A program made the translations under genes and the position numbers. A stretch of DNA of 64,000 nt from NCBI RefSeq assembly GCF_024519455.1, contig NZ_JALJRY010000005.1, forward strand, positions 82,210 through 146,209. Reading direction: 5' to 3'. Under the pieces are notes generated by a model. The model saw only the letters and a list, made by a program, of their open reading frames with translations. It did no database searches and was not told the DNA's origin. The first letter of the stretch is position 1; the number at the start of each line of letters is the position of its first letter. Below are positions 33,391-41,857 of the stretch, in pieces. The DNA comes from Streptomyces sp. STR69 (lineage in GTDB: Bacteria; Actinomycetota; Actinomycetes; Streptomycetales; Streptomycetaceae).

Positions 33391-34368
33391 TCACATCGTG
33401 GGCGGATACTCGGGCGAAGCCGGTGATTCGGGGCGCCGGCGCCCTCGTAGCACCAAAACGCCACCGACCACGGCCAGGACGAATCCGGCCACAGCGGTAC
33501 CGATCGGCAACGACTGCCCCACCAGGCGCAGTTGACCGCTCTCCCGCTTCGCCAGTTTCACCTGTTCCCGCTGCGTGGCCGTGGTGAACGCGAGCTTGTC
33601 GGCGTCCAGGAGGAGCACCGCGTCGTAGGCGTGGCCGGGGGCGCGCAGGGTGCGGCGGGGGCCGGTCCGGGCGTAGATCACCCGGCCGGTGCGCTGGTCG
33701 ACGACCAGCTCGATGCCGTGGTTGGAGTACCACTCCTCGGCGAGTATCTGGGGGGAGTCGGGCTGGTCGACGAGACTGCCGGGAACCAGCCGGGTGCCGA
33801 TCTTCGTGGCCGGGACCGTGCCCTTGAAGACGTAACCCGAGTAGCCCTGCACCTTCTTGGTCCCCGAGTAGCGCAGAGTGACTGTCCCGCCAAGGGAGTT
33901 GTCCCACCACTGGTACGGCTGCTTCCGCACGTCGAACGGGAACTTCAGGAACGCGTCGCCCTCGAAGTACGGGTTCTCGTGGCAGCAGTGCACCGGCTTG
34001 TTGGTCCTACGGTCCGTGACCCAGCGGTTGGGGAAGAACTCCAGCGCGTCGTGCGGATCGGCGGCCGGCAGGGACTTGTCGGTGTCGACGGTCGTGGTGA
34101 CGTCCCACACCGCGTCCCCGCTCTTCTCGCTGTCCGCGACATCGCCGCGCACCTGCTGGGTGACGGTGATCCGCTGGTCGTCGACGGTCCGCAACTCACC
34201 GGTGTCGAAGTAGCTTCCGGTGCCCCGGTACACGGCGGTCGTGTCGATGTCGATCGGCGTCACGGCCGCCCGCGGCTCGACGTACCACGCCAGCAGCGGC
34301 GCCAGGACCAGCAGAAACGTGCCAAGTCCCAGCAGGATCAAGGAAAGGGGAGAGGCTGTACGGCGCAT
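33391..34368 (-). CDS. DUF3068 membrane-anchored protein
   Basis: 325 residues. An N-terminal membrane helix (LSLILLGLGTFLLVLAPLLA), a 240-residue extracellular beta domain, and a C-terminal helix (TAVAGFVLAVVGGVLVLRG). The order and motifs (YFDTGELRTVDDQRITV, CCHENPYFEGDAFLKFPF, DRRTNKPVHCCHENP) are of DUF3068, a family linked to AftD and other envelope enzymes in actinobacteria. Its exact role is unknown. ATG 34368 with GGAG. It lies upstream of the glycan operon on the same strand, 230 bp before it, so it is probably functionally related and separately promoted. Confidence 0.88.
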   Translation of the reverse strand: MRRTASPLSLILLGLGTFLLVLAPLLAWYVEPRAAVTPIDIDTTAVYRGTGSYFDTGELRTVDDQRITVTQQVRGDVADSEKSGDAVWDVTTTVDTDKSLPAADPHDALEFFPNRWVTDRRTNKPVHCCHENPYFEGDAFLKFPFDVRKQPYQWWDNSLGGTVTLRYSGTKKVQGYSGYVFKGTVPATKIGTRLVPGSLVDQPDSPQILAEEWYSNHGIELVVDQRTGRVIYARTGPRRTLRAPGHAYDAVLLLDADKLAFTTATQREQVKLAKRESGQLRLVGQSLPIGTAVAGFVLAVVGGVLVLRGRRRPESPASPEYPPTM

Positions 34369-34542
34369 CCGGGCACTCCAGTGAAGGTTGGTTTCGGAGT
34401 TCGGGCCGCTCTTGGGCCGGGAACCGTAGGCGCCCCTTGACGGAGTGTCAATGTCTGCCGACACTGGGCCGACGGGCAGGGGCGGACGACCTCGGGACAA
34501 CACCTCGGGACAGAACCTCAGGACAGAGAGGCCGACCCTGCG

Positions 34543-34695
34543 ATGTCCAGACTGCTCGCCGCCGTACTCACCATGGCGCTTGCCGCCGCCCTCGCCGTCG
34601 GCGCCGCGCTCGGCATCGTCGCGCTGCTCGACGCCAGGCCCGACCAGCCGAACACCCCGCTGATCACCTACGAGCAAGCGGATCAGGGGAGTTGA
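34543..34695 (+). CDS. DUF2613-like small membrane protein
   Basis: 50 residues: one membrane helix (LTMALAAALAVGAALGIVAL) followed by a short tail DARPDQPNTPLITYEQADQG. Matches the size and style of DUF2613 proteins of actinobacteria. It ends 4 bp before the PucR gene, with which it may be coupled. Diverges from the DUF3068 gene. Confidence 0.65.
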   Translation: MSRLLAAVLTMALAAALAVGAALGIVALLDARPDQPNTPLITYEQADQGS

Positions 34696-34699
34696 CCCC

Positions 34700-35941
34700 G
34701 TGCCCGCCCGCCCGGCGGCCGTGACCGCGCGCTCGGCGTGGCTCGACGTGCCACGCCTCCAGGTGCGCGAGTTCGCCGCGATCGCCATGGCCGAGGCGCC
34801 CGAGCTCGCCGAGGAGATCCTGCGCGAGATCCGCCGCGAGCACCCCCAACTGCCCCTGGTCCTCGACGACTCGGGCGAACCCATGGCCCTGATCGGGATC
34901 CGCCGCGCCATCGAGGTCTTCGTCCAGCACCTGGAGACCGCCGAGGGCCGCCCGACCGTACCGCCGGGCGTCTTCCAGGAGTTCGGGCGCGGCGAGGGCC
35001 TCAACGGCCGCAGCCTCGACTCGCTCCAGGCGATCTACCGCATGGGCGTACGGCTCGCCTGGCGGCGCTTCGCCGAGATCGGCCAGCGCGTCGAGATCCC
35101 GCCGCCCGCGATGTACGAACTCGTCGACGCGGGCTACGAGTACCTGGACGGGCTGGTCGACCAGTCCGTGCGCGGCTACGCGGAGGCCGCCGCGAGACAG
35201 GCGGGGGAACGGCTGCGCCTCCAGCGGCGGCTGATGGAACTCCTCCTCGCCGAGCACCACCGCGGCGACCCGGCCGAGGTCCTCTCCGAACGCGCCGCCC
35301 GCATCGGCTGGCCGCTGCCCGACAAGGTCTCCGTCGGCGTACTGCTGCGCCCGGCCCGTGAGGCGGTCGCCCCCGCCGTGGGCCAGGAGGTCCTGCTCGA
35401 CATGGAGTACGAGCAGCCCCGCATGGTCGTCCCCGAACCGGACGCGGCCGGCCGGCCCGAGCTGCTGCACCGGGCGCTGACCGGCTGGGCGGGCGCGATC
35501 GGGCCCCCGGTGCCGCTGGCCGACGCGGTGAAGTCGGCGCGCTGGGCCGAGGCCGCCGTAGGGCTGATGGAGCGGGGGCTGTTGCCGGCCGGGGGTGTTC
35601 TGTACTGCACCGAGCACACCGAGGCGCTGGTGCTCCTGCAGCCCGAGGAACTGATCGACGATCTCGCGCTGCGGTGTCTGGCGCCGCTCGCGCACTGCGG
35701 GCCGACGCACGGTCGGCGGCTCGCGGAGACCCTGCTGGCCTGGCTGGAGACGCGGGGCGGGGCGCCGGAGGTGGCCGCGCGGCTCGGTGTGCACCCGCAG
35801 ACCGTGCGGTACCGGCTGCGTCAGATCCGCGAACTCTGGGGCGGCGAGATCGACGATCCCGACCGGCGCTTCGAGCTGGAACTCGTCCTGCGGGCGCAGC
35901 GGTTGAGGGGTGCGCTGGGCGATCCCAGGGCCCGGCGGTAA
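34700..35941 (+). CDS. PucR/CdaR-like transcription regulator
   Basis: 413 residues. An N-terminal sensory part with the RsbT-like AIAMAEAPELAEEILREIRR helix, a central GGDEF-like degenerate fold, and a C-terminal helix-turn-helix of the PucR type (LAETLLAWLETRGGAPEVAA, HPQTVRYRLRQIRELW). This type activates or represses metabolic operons in Streptomyces. The GTG at 34700 is used; it lies four bases after the DUF2613 stop. The target is unknown; it faces away from the glycan operon. Confidence 0.9.
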   Translation: MPARPAAVTARSAWLDVPRLQVREFAAIAMAEAPELAEEILREIRREHPQLPLVLDDSGEPMALIGIRRAIEVFVQHLETAEGRPTVPPGVFQEFGRGEGLNGRSLDSLQAIYRMGVRLAWRRFAEIGQRVEIPPPAMYELVDAGYEYLDGLVDQSVRGYAEAAARQAGERLRLQRRLMELLLAEHHRGDPAEVLSERAARIGWPLPDKVSVGVLLRPAREAVAPAVGQEVLLDMEYEQPRMVVPEPDAAGRPELLHRALTGWAGAIGPPVPLADAVKSARWAEAAVGLMERGLLPAGGVLYCTEHTEALVLLQPEELIDDLALRCLAPLAHCGPTHGRRLAETLLAWLETRGGAPEVAARLGVHPQTVRYRLRQIRELWGGEIDDPDRRFELELVLRAQRLRGALGDPRARR

Positions 35942-35960
35942 TCGGGCGATCACCCGACCA

Positions 35961-36029
35961 TTGCCCGTGCAACCCTCTATGGCTAGCCTGTGTTCGTTAT
36001 CCCGATCGTCAGTTGAAATTTCGAACACG
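35961..36029 (+). promoter_or_regulatory. Promoter and operator-like site of the IclR operon
   Basis: TTGCCC (35961-35966), 17 bp, TAGCCT (35984-35989) is a good vegetative promoter. The sequence GAAATTTCGAACACG follows at 36015-36029, after the expected start site; its last 12 bases recur at 43937-43948 in front of the GH43 operon. Confidence 0.6.
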
Positions 36030-36087
36030 CCATGTGAACGCGCCATGTGGTGCAGCCACTCATCGACATCCAAGAAGGGGGCCGGTT

Positions 36088-36861
36088 GTGGGACGCCTCG
36101 TACCTGCCGTGACCCGGGCTCTCGACATCCTTGAGCTCTTCCTCGACGGGGACGGGACGCTCTCCGCCCCCGACATCGTGCGCAAGCTGCAACTGCCGCG
36201 CACCACCGTGCACGAACTCGTCACCACGCTCTCCGCCCGGTCGTACATCGTGCCCGTGCCCGGACAACCCGGACGCTACCGGCTCGGAGTCCGTCCGTAC
36301 CAGCTCGGGAGCCGGTACGCCGAGCAGCTCGACCTCGCCGCCGAGGGCCAGCAGGTCGCCCGGTCCGTCGCCGAGACCTGCGACGAGACCGTGCACGTGG
36401 CCATTCTCGAAGGCACCGACGTCATCTACATCGCCAAGGTCGACTCCACGCACGCGGTGCGCATGGTGTCGGCGGCCGGCCGCCGGCTGCCCGCCCACTG
36501 CACCTCCGTGGGCAAGATGCTGCTGGCCTCCCTCTCCGAGCCGGAGCTGACCGCGCGCATCCCCGCGGGCACGCCGCTGGTCGCGATGACGCCCAACAGC
36601 ATCGTCGAGCCGGACGCGCTGCGGGAGGCGCTCGCCGAGATCCGGCAGCGCGGGGTCGCGGTCGAGAGCCGCGAGTCGAATCCGGACGTGTCCTGCGTGG
36701 CCGCGCCGGTCCGGGACCGCACCGGGCAGGTCGTCGCCGCGCTCTCCATCTCCGTGCCGATGATCCGCTGGAGCGACGAGCGGAGGGACGAGCTGGAGCA
36801 GCTCGCCGTGAAGGGCGCGGCGGAACTGTCGGAGCGACTCGGACACCGGAGCGTGGGATGA
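36088..36861 (+). CDS. IclR-family regulator
   Basis: 257 residues. Winged helix (PAVTRALDILELF, LSAPDIVRKLQLPRTTVHEL) then an effector domain with CDETVHVAILEGTDVIYIAK and AHCTSVGKMLLASL, the hallmarks of IclR. Effectors are usually sugar acids or aromatic acids. GTG 36088 follows AAGGGGG. It overlaps the SMP-30 gene by 4 bp, so it probably controls that gene. A shared operator-like element suggests control of the arabinan operon too. Confidence 0.92.
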   Translation: MGRLVPAVTRALDILELFLDGDGTLSAPDIVRKLQLPRTTVHELVTTLSARSYIVPVPGQPGRYRLGVRPYQLGSRYAEQLDLAAEGQQVARSVAETCDETVHVAILEGTDVIYIAKVDSTHAVRMVSAAGRRLPAHCTSVGKMLLASLSEPELTARIPAGTPLVAMTPNSIVEPDALREALAEIRQRGVAVESRESNPDVSCVAAPVRDRTGQVVAALSISVPMIRWSDERRDELEQLAVKGAAELSERLGHRSVG

Positions 36862-37700
36862 CGTACGAAGTGGCGGTACGGGCCGAGGCCACCCTCGGTG
36901 AGGGGCCGACGTGGGACGCGGCGGCCGGGCGGCTGATCTGGATCGACATCCTCGGCTCCAGGGTCCACACGTACGACCCCGCGACCGGCGCGCGTACGGT
37001 CCGGGTGACCGAACAGCACGTCGGCGCGGCGAAGCCTCGGGTCGGCGGAGGGCTGGTCCTCAACCTCCGGGACGGGGTCGGCCTCGTGGATGAGGACGAC
37101 GGGTTTCGGTGGCTGCACCGGGAGCCGGTTCCGGGGCGGCGGGCCAACGACGCGGCCGTGGCGCCGGACGGGGCGCTGTGGGTGGGGACGATGCGGTACG
37201 ACGAGGCGGCGTGCGGCGGCACGTTGTCCCGGATCACCGGGGACGGTTCTGTGCGGCTGGTCCTCGACGACGTGGCCGTCAGCAACGGGACGGGGTGGAG
37301 TCCGGACGGGCGGCTCATGTACTACATCGACTCGCCCACGCGGCGGATCGATGTGTTCGAGTACGCGGACGGGCGGGTTTCGAAGCGGCGGCGGTTCGCC
37401 GAGATCGAGGACGGTGTCGGGTTCCCGGACGGGTTGACCGTCGATGCCGACGGGTGTGTGTGGGTCGCGTTGTGGGACGGGGGCGCGGTGCGGCGGTATA
37501 CGCCGGACGGGGAGTTGGAGCGGGTGATTCCGATGCCCGTGCCGTTGGTGACCGCGTGCGCGTTCGGCGGTGCGGACTTGACCGACCTCTACGTCACCAC
37601 GGCTCGGGTGGGGCTCAACTCGCCGCATCCTGTTGCCGGTTCGCTGTTGGTGGTGCCGGGGGCGGGGAAGGGGCTGGCGCAACCGGCGTTCGCGGGCTGA
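36858..37700 (+). CDS. SMP-30/gluconolactonase-type lactonase
   Basis: 280 residues of a six-bladed propeller. EATLGEGPTWD carries the first metal-binding glutamate, GRRANDAAVAPDGALWVGTM the asparagine, VAVSNGTGWSPDG the second asparagine, and GFPDGLTVDADG the catalytic aspartate. Such enzymes hydrolyse sugar lactones to sugar acids, including L-arabinonolactone. Linked to IclR by ATGA overlap. A role in oxidative pentose breakdown is suggested by the arabinanases elsewhere in the window. Confidence 0.9.
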   Translation: MTYEVAVRAEATLGEGPTWDAAAGRLIWIDILGSRVHTYDPATGARTVRVTEQHVGAAKPRVGGGLVLNLRDGVGLVDEDDGFRWLHREPVPGRRANDAAVAPDGALWVGTMRYDEAACGGTLSRITGDGSVRLVLDDVAVSNGTGWSPDGRLMYYIDSPTRRIDVFEYADGRVSKRRRFAEIEDGVGFPDGLTVDADGCVWVALWDGGAVRRYTPDGELERVIPMPVPLVTACAFGGADLTDLYVTTARVGLNSPHPVAGSLLVVPGAGKGLAQPAFAG

Positions 37701-37756
37701 GAGCCGGGGTGCTGACGACCGGCCGCCGGCGGGCGCCACGCCAGGTCACCGCCGGC

Positions 37757-38380
37757 TCAGGCGGGAAGTTCCGCGACGCCGAGGGCGAAGTCCCAGCCCC
37801 CCACCCCGTTGCGGGCGAGGCCCATCGTGAGCAGACCCGCTCCTTCCAGCCAGTGCGCCATTTTCAGGCCGCCGGTGTCCATCGGGCGCATCCCGAGGCT
37901 CTTGACGAACTCCTCGACGCGCGCCTTGGCCTGCGCGTCGTCGCCGGCGATGAAGATGTCGGGCCGGCCGTTCTCCAGGACATGGCGGAAGACGGTGTTG
38001 AATCCCTTCACCACACTGGCACCGGCCGGGGCCACCTTGGCGGCTTCCTGCGCGATCGAGGTGGCCTCGCTGTGGGTCAGACCGTCGAGTGTGGCATCGA
38101 AGGCGTTGCTGATGTCGACGATGACCTTGCCCGCGAGGGCGTCTCCGTAGTGGGCGACGGCCGGAACGACACCGTCGGCCAACAGGGCCATGATCACGAT
38201 GTCCCCGGCCGGGACGGCGCCCCACTCTCCCGTCGTGGTGTCGCCGCCGAGCGCCTTGGCCAGGTCGGCGGACTTGGCGTGATCGCGGCCCATGACCTCG
38301 ACGGTGTTGCCGCCCGCTGTCGCCAGCGCGCCGATGGTGCGGGCCATGTTCCCGGTGCCGATGATGCTGATGCTGCTCAT
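37757..38380 (-). CDS. NADPH-dependent F420 reductase-like protein
   Basis: 207 residues. A Rossmann fold (SIIGTGNMARTIGALATAGG, EVMGRD) followed by IVIMALLADGVVPAVAHYG, KVIVDISNAFDATL and the conserved KGFNTVFRHVL. This is the F420:NADPH oxidoreductase/NAD(P)-binding family, also related to the N-terminal half of ferric reductases. The co-factor and substrate cannot be fixed from sequence. It is divergent from a TetR gene, with two operator-like sites between them, so it is the likely target. ATG 38380. Confidence 0.88.
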   Translation of the reverse strand: MSSISIIGTGNMARTIGALATAGGNTVEVMGRDHAKSADLAKALGGDTTTGEWGAVPAGDIVIMALLADGVVPAVAHYGDALAGKVIVDISNAFDATLDGLTHSEATSIAQEAAKVAPAGASVVKGFNTVFRHVLENGRPDIFIAGDDAQAKARVEEFVKSLGMRPMDTGGLKMAHWLEGAGLLTMGLARNGVGGWDFALGVAELPA

Positions 38381-38535
38381 GAGGTGTGCTCTCTTCCCGT
38401 GGTCGTCCGGTGTGTCGGTTCAGATCACCGTGGTGCCGCCGTCGGTGGTCGGTTCCAGCCCGTTCGCATGGCTTGAGTCGTCCGAGGCGGTGATTGCCGT
38501 GACCTTGTCGTCGAGCTTCCCTGCGATCACTCCTT

Positions 38536-38610
38536 TGTACACCGAGCTGTGTACTTAACGTAGGCGACGACCGAGTGGGAACGCAAGCTATGTACACCGA
38601 TCGGTACCGA
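38536..38610. promoter_or_regulatory. Divergent promoter region with paired TetR operators
   Basis: Minus-strand promoter: TTGCGT (38581-38586), 18 bp, TACGTT (38557-38562). Operator-like site 1 is GTACAC-6-GTGTAC (38537-38554), just past that -10. Site 2 (TGTACACCGATCGGTACCGA, 38591-38610) lies upstream of the -35 and overlaps a possible -10 for the TetR gene. Both share TGTACACCGA, 55 bp apart. Confidence 0.7.
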
Positions 38611-38629
38611 ACCGGGCTACGATGGAGTC

Positions 38630-39244
38630 ATGACGAAGCTGGAAATGGGCCCCCAGGGCCGGCGCCGCGGCAGGGGCGCGCGCGAGCGCATCCTCAGCGC
38701 GTCACAGCGGCTGTTCCGCACTCAGGGCATCAACCGCACCGGCATGGACCAGCTCTGCGCGGAGGCCCAGGTCTCGAAGCGCACGGCCTACCAGCACTTC
38801 GCCGGCAAGGACGACCTGGTCGCCGAATACCTGCGCCGATTCGATCCCGACGTCATGGCCGGAGTCTTCGACCGCACCGACCTCACACCCCGCGAACGGC
38901 TCCTCGCCGCCTTCGAGTTGCCCGCATCCCGCTCGGACGAGCTCACGCCTCTGTGCCCCTACATCGAGGCTGCCGTCGAGATCCACGACCCCGGGCACCC
39001 TGCGTCCCGGTACGCCCGCGACTACAAGCTCGCCCTCGCCGCGCGGCTCGCCGCAGCGGCCCGCGAAGCCGGCGCCACCGATCCCGAACAGCTCGGCGAA
39101 CAACTGGCGTTGCTCCTCGACGGCGCCTCGGCCCGCACCCGGGTCCTCAATGCCGAGTCCTTCCCCACCGCCGCCGCCATCGCCGCCGTCCTCATCGACA
39201 ACGCCCTCCCCGCGACGGACCGGGACCGGGGAGGCGAAAGCTAG
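38630..39244 (+). CDS. TetR-family regulator
   Basis: 204 residues. The helix-turn-helix is RERILSASQRLFRTQGINRT and VSKRTAYQHFAGKDDLV. The ligand-binding part has CPYIEAAVEIHDPGHPA. It probably represses the divergent F420-reductase-like gene and itself through the paired sites at 38536-38610; such pairs usually respond to reactive electrophiles or xenobiotics. Its TAG stop overlaps the convergent stop of the FAD gene by four bases. Confidence 0.93.
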   Translation: MTKLEMGPQGRRRGRGARERILSASQRLFRTQGINRTGMDQLCAEAQVSKRTAYQHFAGKDDLVAEYLRRFDPDVMAGVFDRTDLTPRERLLAAFELPASRSDELTPLCPYIEAAVEIHDPGHPASRYARDYKLALAARLAAAAREAGATDPEQLGEQLALLLDGASARTRVLNAESFPTAAAIAAVLIDNALPATDRDRGGES

Positions 39245-40632
39245 AAGCCCGCCAGGTCGGCCAGTGTCTTTCGTTCCGACGGAGTCAGGGGCGGGCCCGA
39301 AAGCGGCGGCAGGAGTGGGCCGTTGAGGGCCGCCAGCAGGGTGCCGGGGCGCATCAGCGTGGACGCGTCCGCCTCCATGCTCGTCACCGCTGCCAGTGCT
39401 GCCGCCGCCTTGTACGAACCCGTCGCCGACTTCAGGAGGCGGCGGGAGTAGCTGGTGATCAGACGGTCCGCCCTGGTCGGCCCGGGGCCCTTTGTCTCGG
39501 GGTACCAGACGTCCTGGCCGACCGCCAACGCCCAGGCGCCCTCGACGGGGGCGGCCACCCCGCGTTGGACCTTGGCGGCCAGGCCGGGGGCGGTGAAGCC
39601 CTCGTGGTCCAGTTCCCGGGAGAGTATTCGGGCGCTGAGCGCGGCCACCGACATGCCTTGCCCGTAGACCGGGTTGAAGGTGGCGAGGGCGTCGCCGAGG
39701 ACGACCAGGCCGTCGGGCCAGTCCCGGACCTTCTCCAGGTAGCGGCGCACGTTCTTGCTGCTGTGGCTGGTGTGGATGTCCGTCAGGGGTTCGGCGCCGG
39801 AGACCAGGCGGCCGAGGATGGGGTCCGGCAGGTCGCGGATGTACTGGAGGAAGCCGTCCGGGTCGGCGGGCGGTTCGCCGCCCCGGGTGCCGGCGAGGCT
39901 GACCATCCAGCGGTCGCCCTCGATGGGCAGGACCATTCCGGCGCGGCCGGGCCGGGACTCGTACGGGTTCGCCTGGAGGATCGTGAGGGGGAAGTGTTCT
40001 GCGCCCTCCGGCCTGCGGTAGATCCGGGTCGCGTTGACGAGGCCGGAGTCGACGGTCTTCTCGTCCATCCCGGTGACCCCGAGCGCTCCCAGCCAGCGGA
40101 CGATCCGTGAGCCGCGGCCACTGGCCTCGACCACGAAGTCGGCGTCAAGTTCGGTGATTCCGGCGTCTGTCGAGATGCGTACGCCGGTCACGCGCCGGGC
40201 GTCGCCGAGGAGGTCCAGGCCCCGGGCCGTACGGATCTCGGTCTTGGTGTTGGCCAGGACGGCCGAGCGCACCACCCAGTCCAGCAGCGCGCGGGTGCAG
40301 GTGAGCATCCGGGGGCCCTCGTGCCGCCAGCGGTGCAGCCAGCCCTCGGGGGTCAGGGCGAGCATGCCCGAGCCGAGGGAGATCTCGTGGGCGCCCGCGG
40401 CGAGCAGCTGCTCGCGCACGCTCGCGCCGGGCACGAGGTCCTCGATCGCGGTCAGGCCGCCGGACATCAGCAGATGGGCGTGGCGCCCCTGCGGGAGACC
40501 CCTGCGGTGCTCCGGTCCGTCGGGCAGCTCGTCCCGGTCCAGCACGATCACCTCGTCCGTGTGGGCGGACAGTGCGGCGGCGGCCAGCAGGCCGGCCAGT
40601 CCGGCACCGACGACGACAGCTCTCCGCGGCAT
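39241..40632 (-). CDS. FAD-dependent oxidoreductase of the membrane-protein island
   Basis: 463 residues. The dinucleotide fold is AVVVGAGLAGLLAAAALSAH with VIVLDRDELPDG, and the second FAD signature is DWPDGLVVLGDALATFNPVY. The family resembles geranylgeranyl-reductase/PHBH-type flavoproteins (GRHAHLLMSGG, a halogenase-like LPQGRHAH). The conserved motif GQGMSVAALSA is typical of the Streptomyces proteins found beside MAB_1171c membrane genes. The ATG at 40632 with GAGGAG at 4 bp is preferred. Substrate unknown. Gap of 49 bp to the upstream membrane gene suggests co-transcription. Confidence 0.85.
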   Translation of the reverse strand: MPRRAVVVGAGLAGLLAAAALSAHTDEVIVLDRDELPDGPEHRRGLPQGRHAHLLMSGGLTAIEDLVPGASVREQLLAAGAHEISLGSGMLALTPEGWLHRWRHEGPRMLTCTRALLDWVVRSAVLANTKTEIRTARGLDLLGDARRVTGVRISTDAGITELDADFVVEASGRGSRIVRWLGALGVTGMDEKTVDSGLVNATRIYRRPEGAEHFPLTILQANPYESRPGRAGMVLPIEGDRWMVSLAGTRGGEPPADPDGFLQYIRDLPDPILGRLVSGAEPLTDIHTSHSSKNVRRYLEKVRDWPDGLVVLGDALATFNPVYGQGMSVAALSARILSRELDHEGFTAPGLAAKVQRGVAAPVEGAWALAVGQDVWYPETKGPGPTRADRLITSYSRRLLKSATGSYKAAAALAAVTSMEADASTLMRPGTLLAALNGPLLPPLSGPPLTPSERKTLADLAGF

Positions 40633-40681
40633 GGGGCTCCTCAAGTCAGCCTGGAAACAGGGGGGTTCGCGCGACCAAGGG

Positions 40682-41857
40682 TCAGCGCGGGGTGGCCTTC
40701 ACCGTACTCTCCGGTACGGCCGTGGCGAGCCGCGAGCGGGCGAGTGCCCGGGCCAGCTCGACCAGGCCGCAGGTGTCGGAGACCTCGGTGGCGTAGAGGC
40801 GGTAGGTGCTCGGCGTGCCGAAGGGCTCCTCGCGGGCGGCGGCGCGGCGGGCGGCGTCGGCCACCATCGCCGCCTCGGCCGCCACCCGGGCCTCGTGCGC
40901 GGAGCGGCCCTCGTGCAGGGCGGCGTCGCGGGTGCGTTCGCGGACCCGGTCGTCGAAGTACGGGGCGAGCGCCAACAGGCCGTCGTGTATGGACACTTCA
41001 CGCCAGTGCAGCCGCATCCGGGGCAGCTGCCAGAGCGCGCTGGGCGGCTTCGGGGCGAGGGACGCGAACCGGACCTCGGCCCACAGCGGGCCCAGCCCGC
41101 GCAGCGCGCCCAGGTCGCGCCAGTGGCCGCGGAGCGTCGGCAGCAGCCTCGGCAGGGCGAAGCCCGCGGAACAGGTCAGCGCAGCCAGCGAGGCCATCGG
41201 CGGGGCGATCCCGGTGGAGAGGAAGTCCAGGTCGTGACCGGTCCAACGGGCCACCACCGCCGTGTACTTGACGAGCTGGAAACCGACCACGTCCAACAGC
41301 GTGCCGACCAGGATGAGTCGCAGACCGGTCCGCAGCAGACCGGTGACCTCCCGGGCCCAGGTCACGCACACGGAGCACATCGCCAATGTGGCCGCGCTGT
41401 GCCCGAGCAGATAGAGCACGATCATCTCGCGCATGTAGGGCGTGTTCGCGTAGTACGTGTCGAGGTCGGTGAGCCGCTCGGTGCTCGCGTCGGCCAGCGT
41501 GAACAGGACGACGATGGCGACGATCAGCGCGCCGTAGGCGGCCATGCTGCGCAGCACCATGCGGCGGATCCGGGCGGGGGAGCCGCCCCGCCAGCGGATC
41601 AGCAGGACGAGCAGGGAGCAGCTGTACGCGGAGATCATGCCGTAGGTGAGGGGAGCGCCGAAGTTCGGGATGCCGGTCAGGCCGTTGACCGCGCTCAGGG
41701 TCGTCGGCGCCGCGCAGACGAGGCCCAGGGAGCCGAGCACGATCGCCACACAGGTGGACACCGTCAGCGGATCGCGCGGGAGGCTCGATGGGCGGCGCAG
41801 CAGGACGGTGCAGGACAGTCCGAAGACGGCGGCGGCGACGTACACCATGAGGCTCAT
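40682..41857 (-). CDS. MAB_1171c-type membrane protein (copy 2)
   Basis: 391 residues. About seven membrane helices at the N-terminus, then a long cytoplasmic tail (from about 245) with RMRLHWREVSIHDGLLALAP and DERVRERTRDAAL-like helices. Family MAB_1171c, described as putative transporters without evidence of substrate. It is a paralogue of the next gene; both keep SAVNGLTGIPNFGAPLTY-type sequences (INHLSGVPNLAAPLTY in the other). ATGA overlap joins the two. The cytoplasmic half is larger than in simple transporters and could sense or signal. Confidence 0.83.
   Translation of the reverse strand: MSLMVYVAAAVFGLSCTVLLRRPSSLPRDPLTVSTCVAIVLGSLGLVCAAPTTLSAVNGLTGIPNFGAPLTYGMISAYSCSLLVLLIRWRGGSPARIRRMVLRSMAAYGALIVAIVVLFTLADASTERLTDLDTYYANTPYMREMIVLYLLGHSAATLAMCSVCVTWAREVTGLLRTGLRLILVGTLLDVVGFQLVKYTAVVARWTGHDLDFLSTGIAPPMASLAALTCSAGFALPRLLPTLRGHWRDLGALRGLGPLWAEVRFASLAPKPPSALWQLPRMRLHWREVSIHDGLLALAPYFDDRVRERTRDAALHEGRSAHEARVAAEAAMVADAARRAAAREEPFGTPSTYRLYATEVSDTCGLVELARALARSRLATAVPESTVKATPR

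Noticed and set aside
33391..35004. 537-residue version of the DUF3068 protein
   Set aside because: The extra N-terminus overlaps the divergent PucR and DUF2613 genes. The ATG at 34368 has a ribosome site and precedes the membrane helix.
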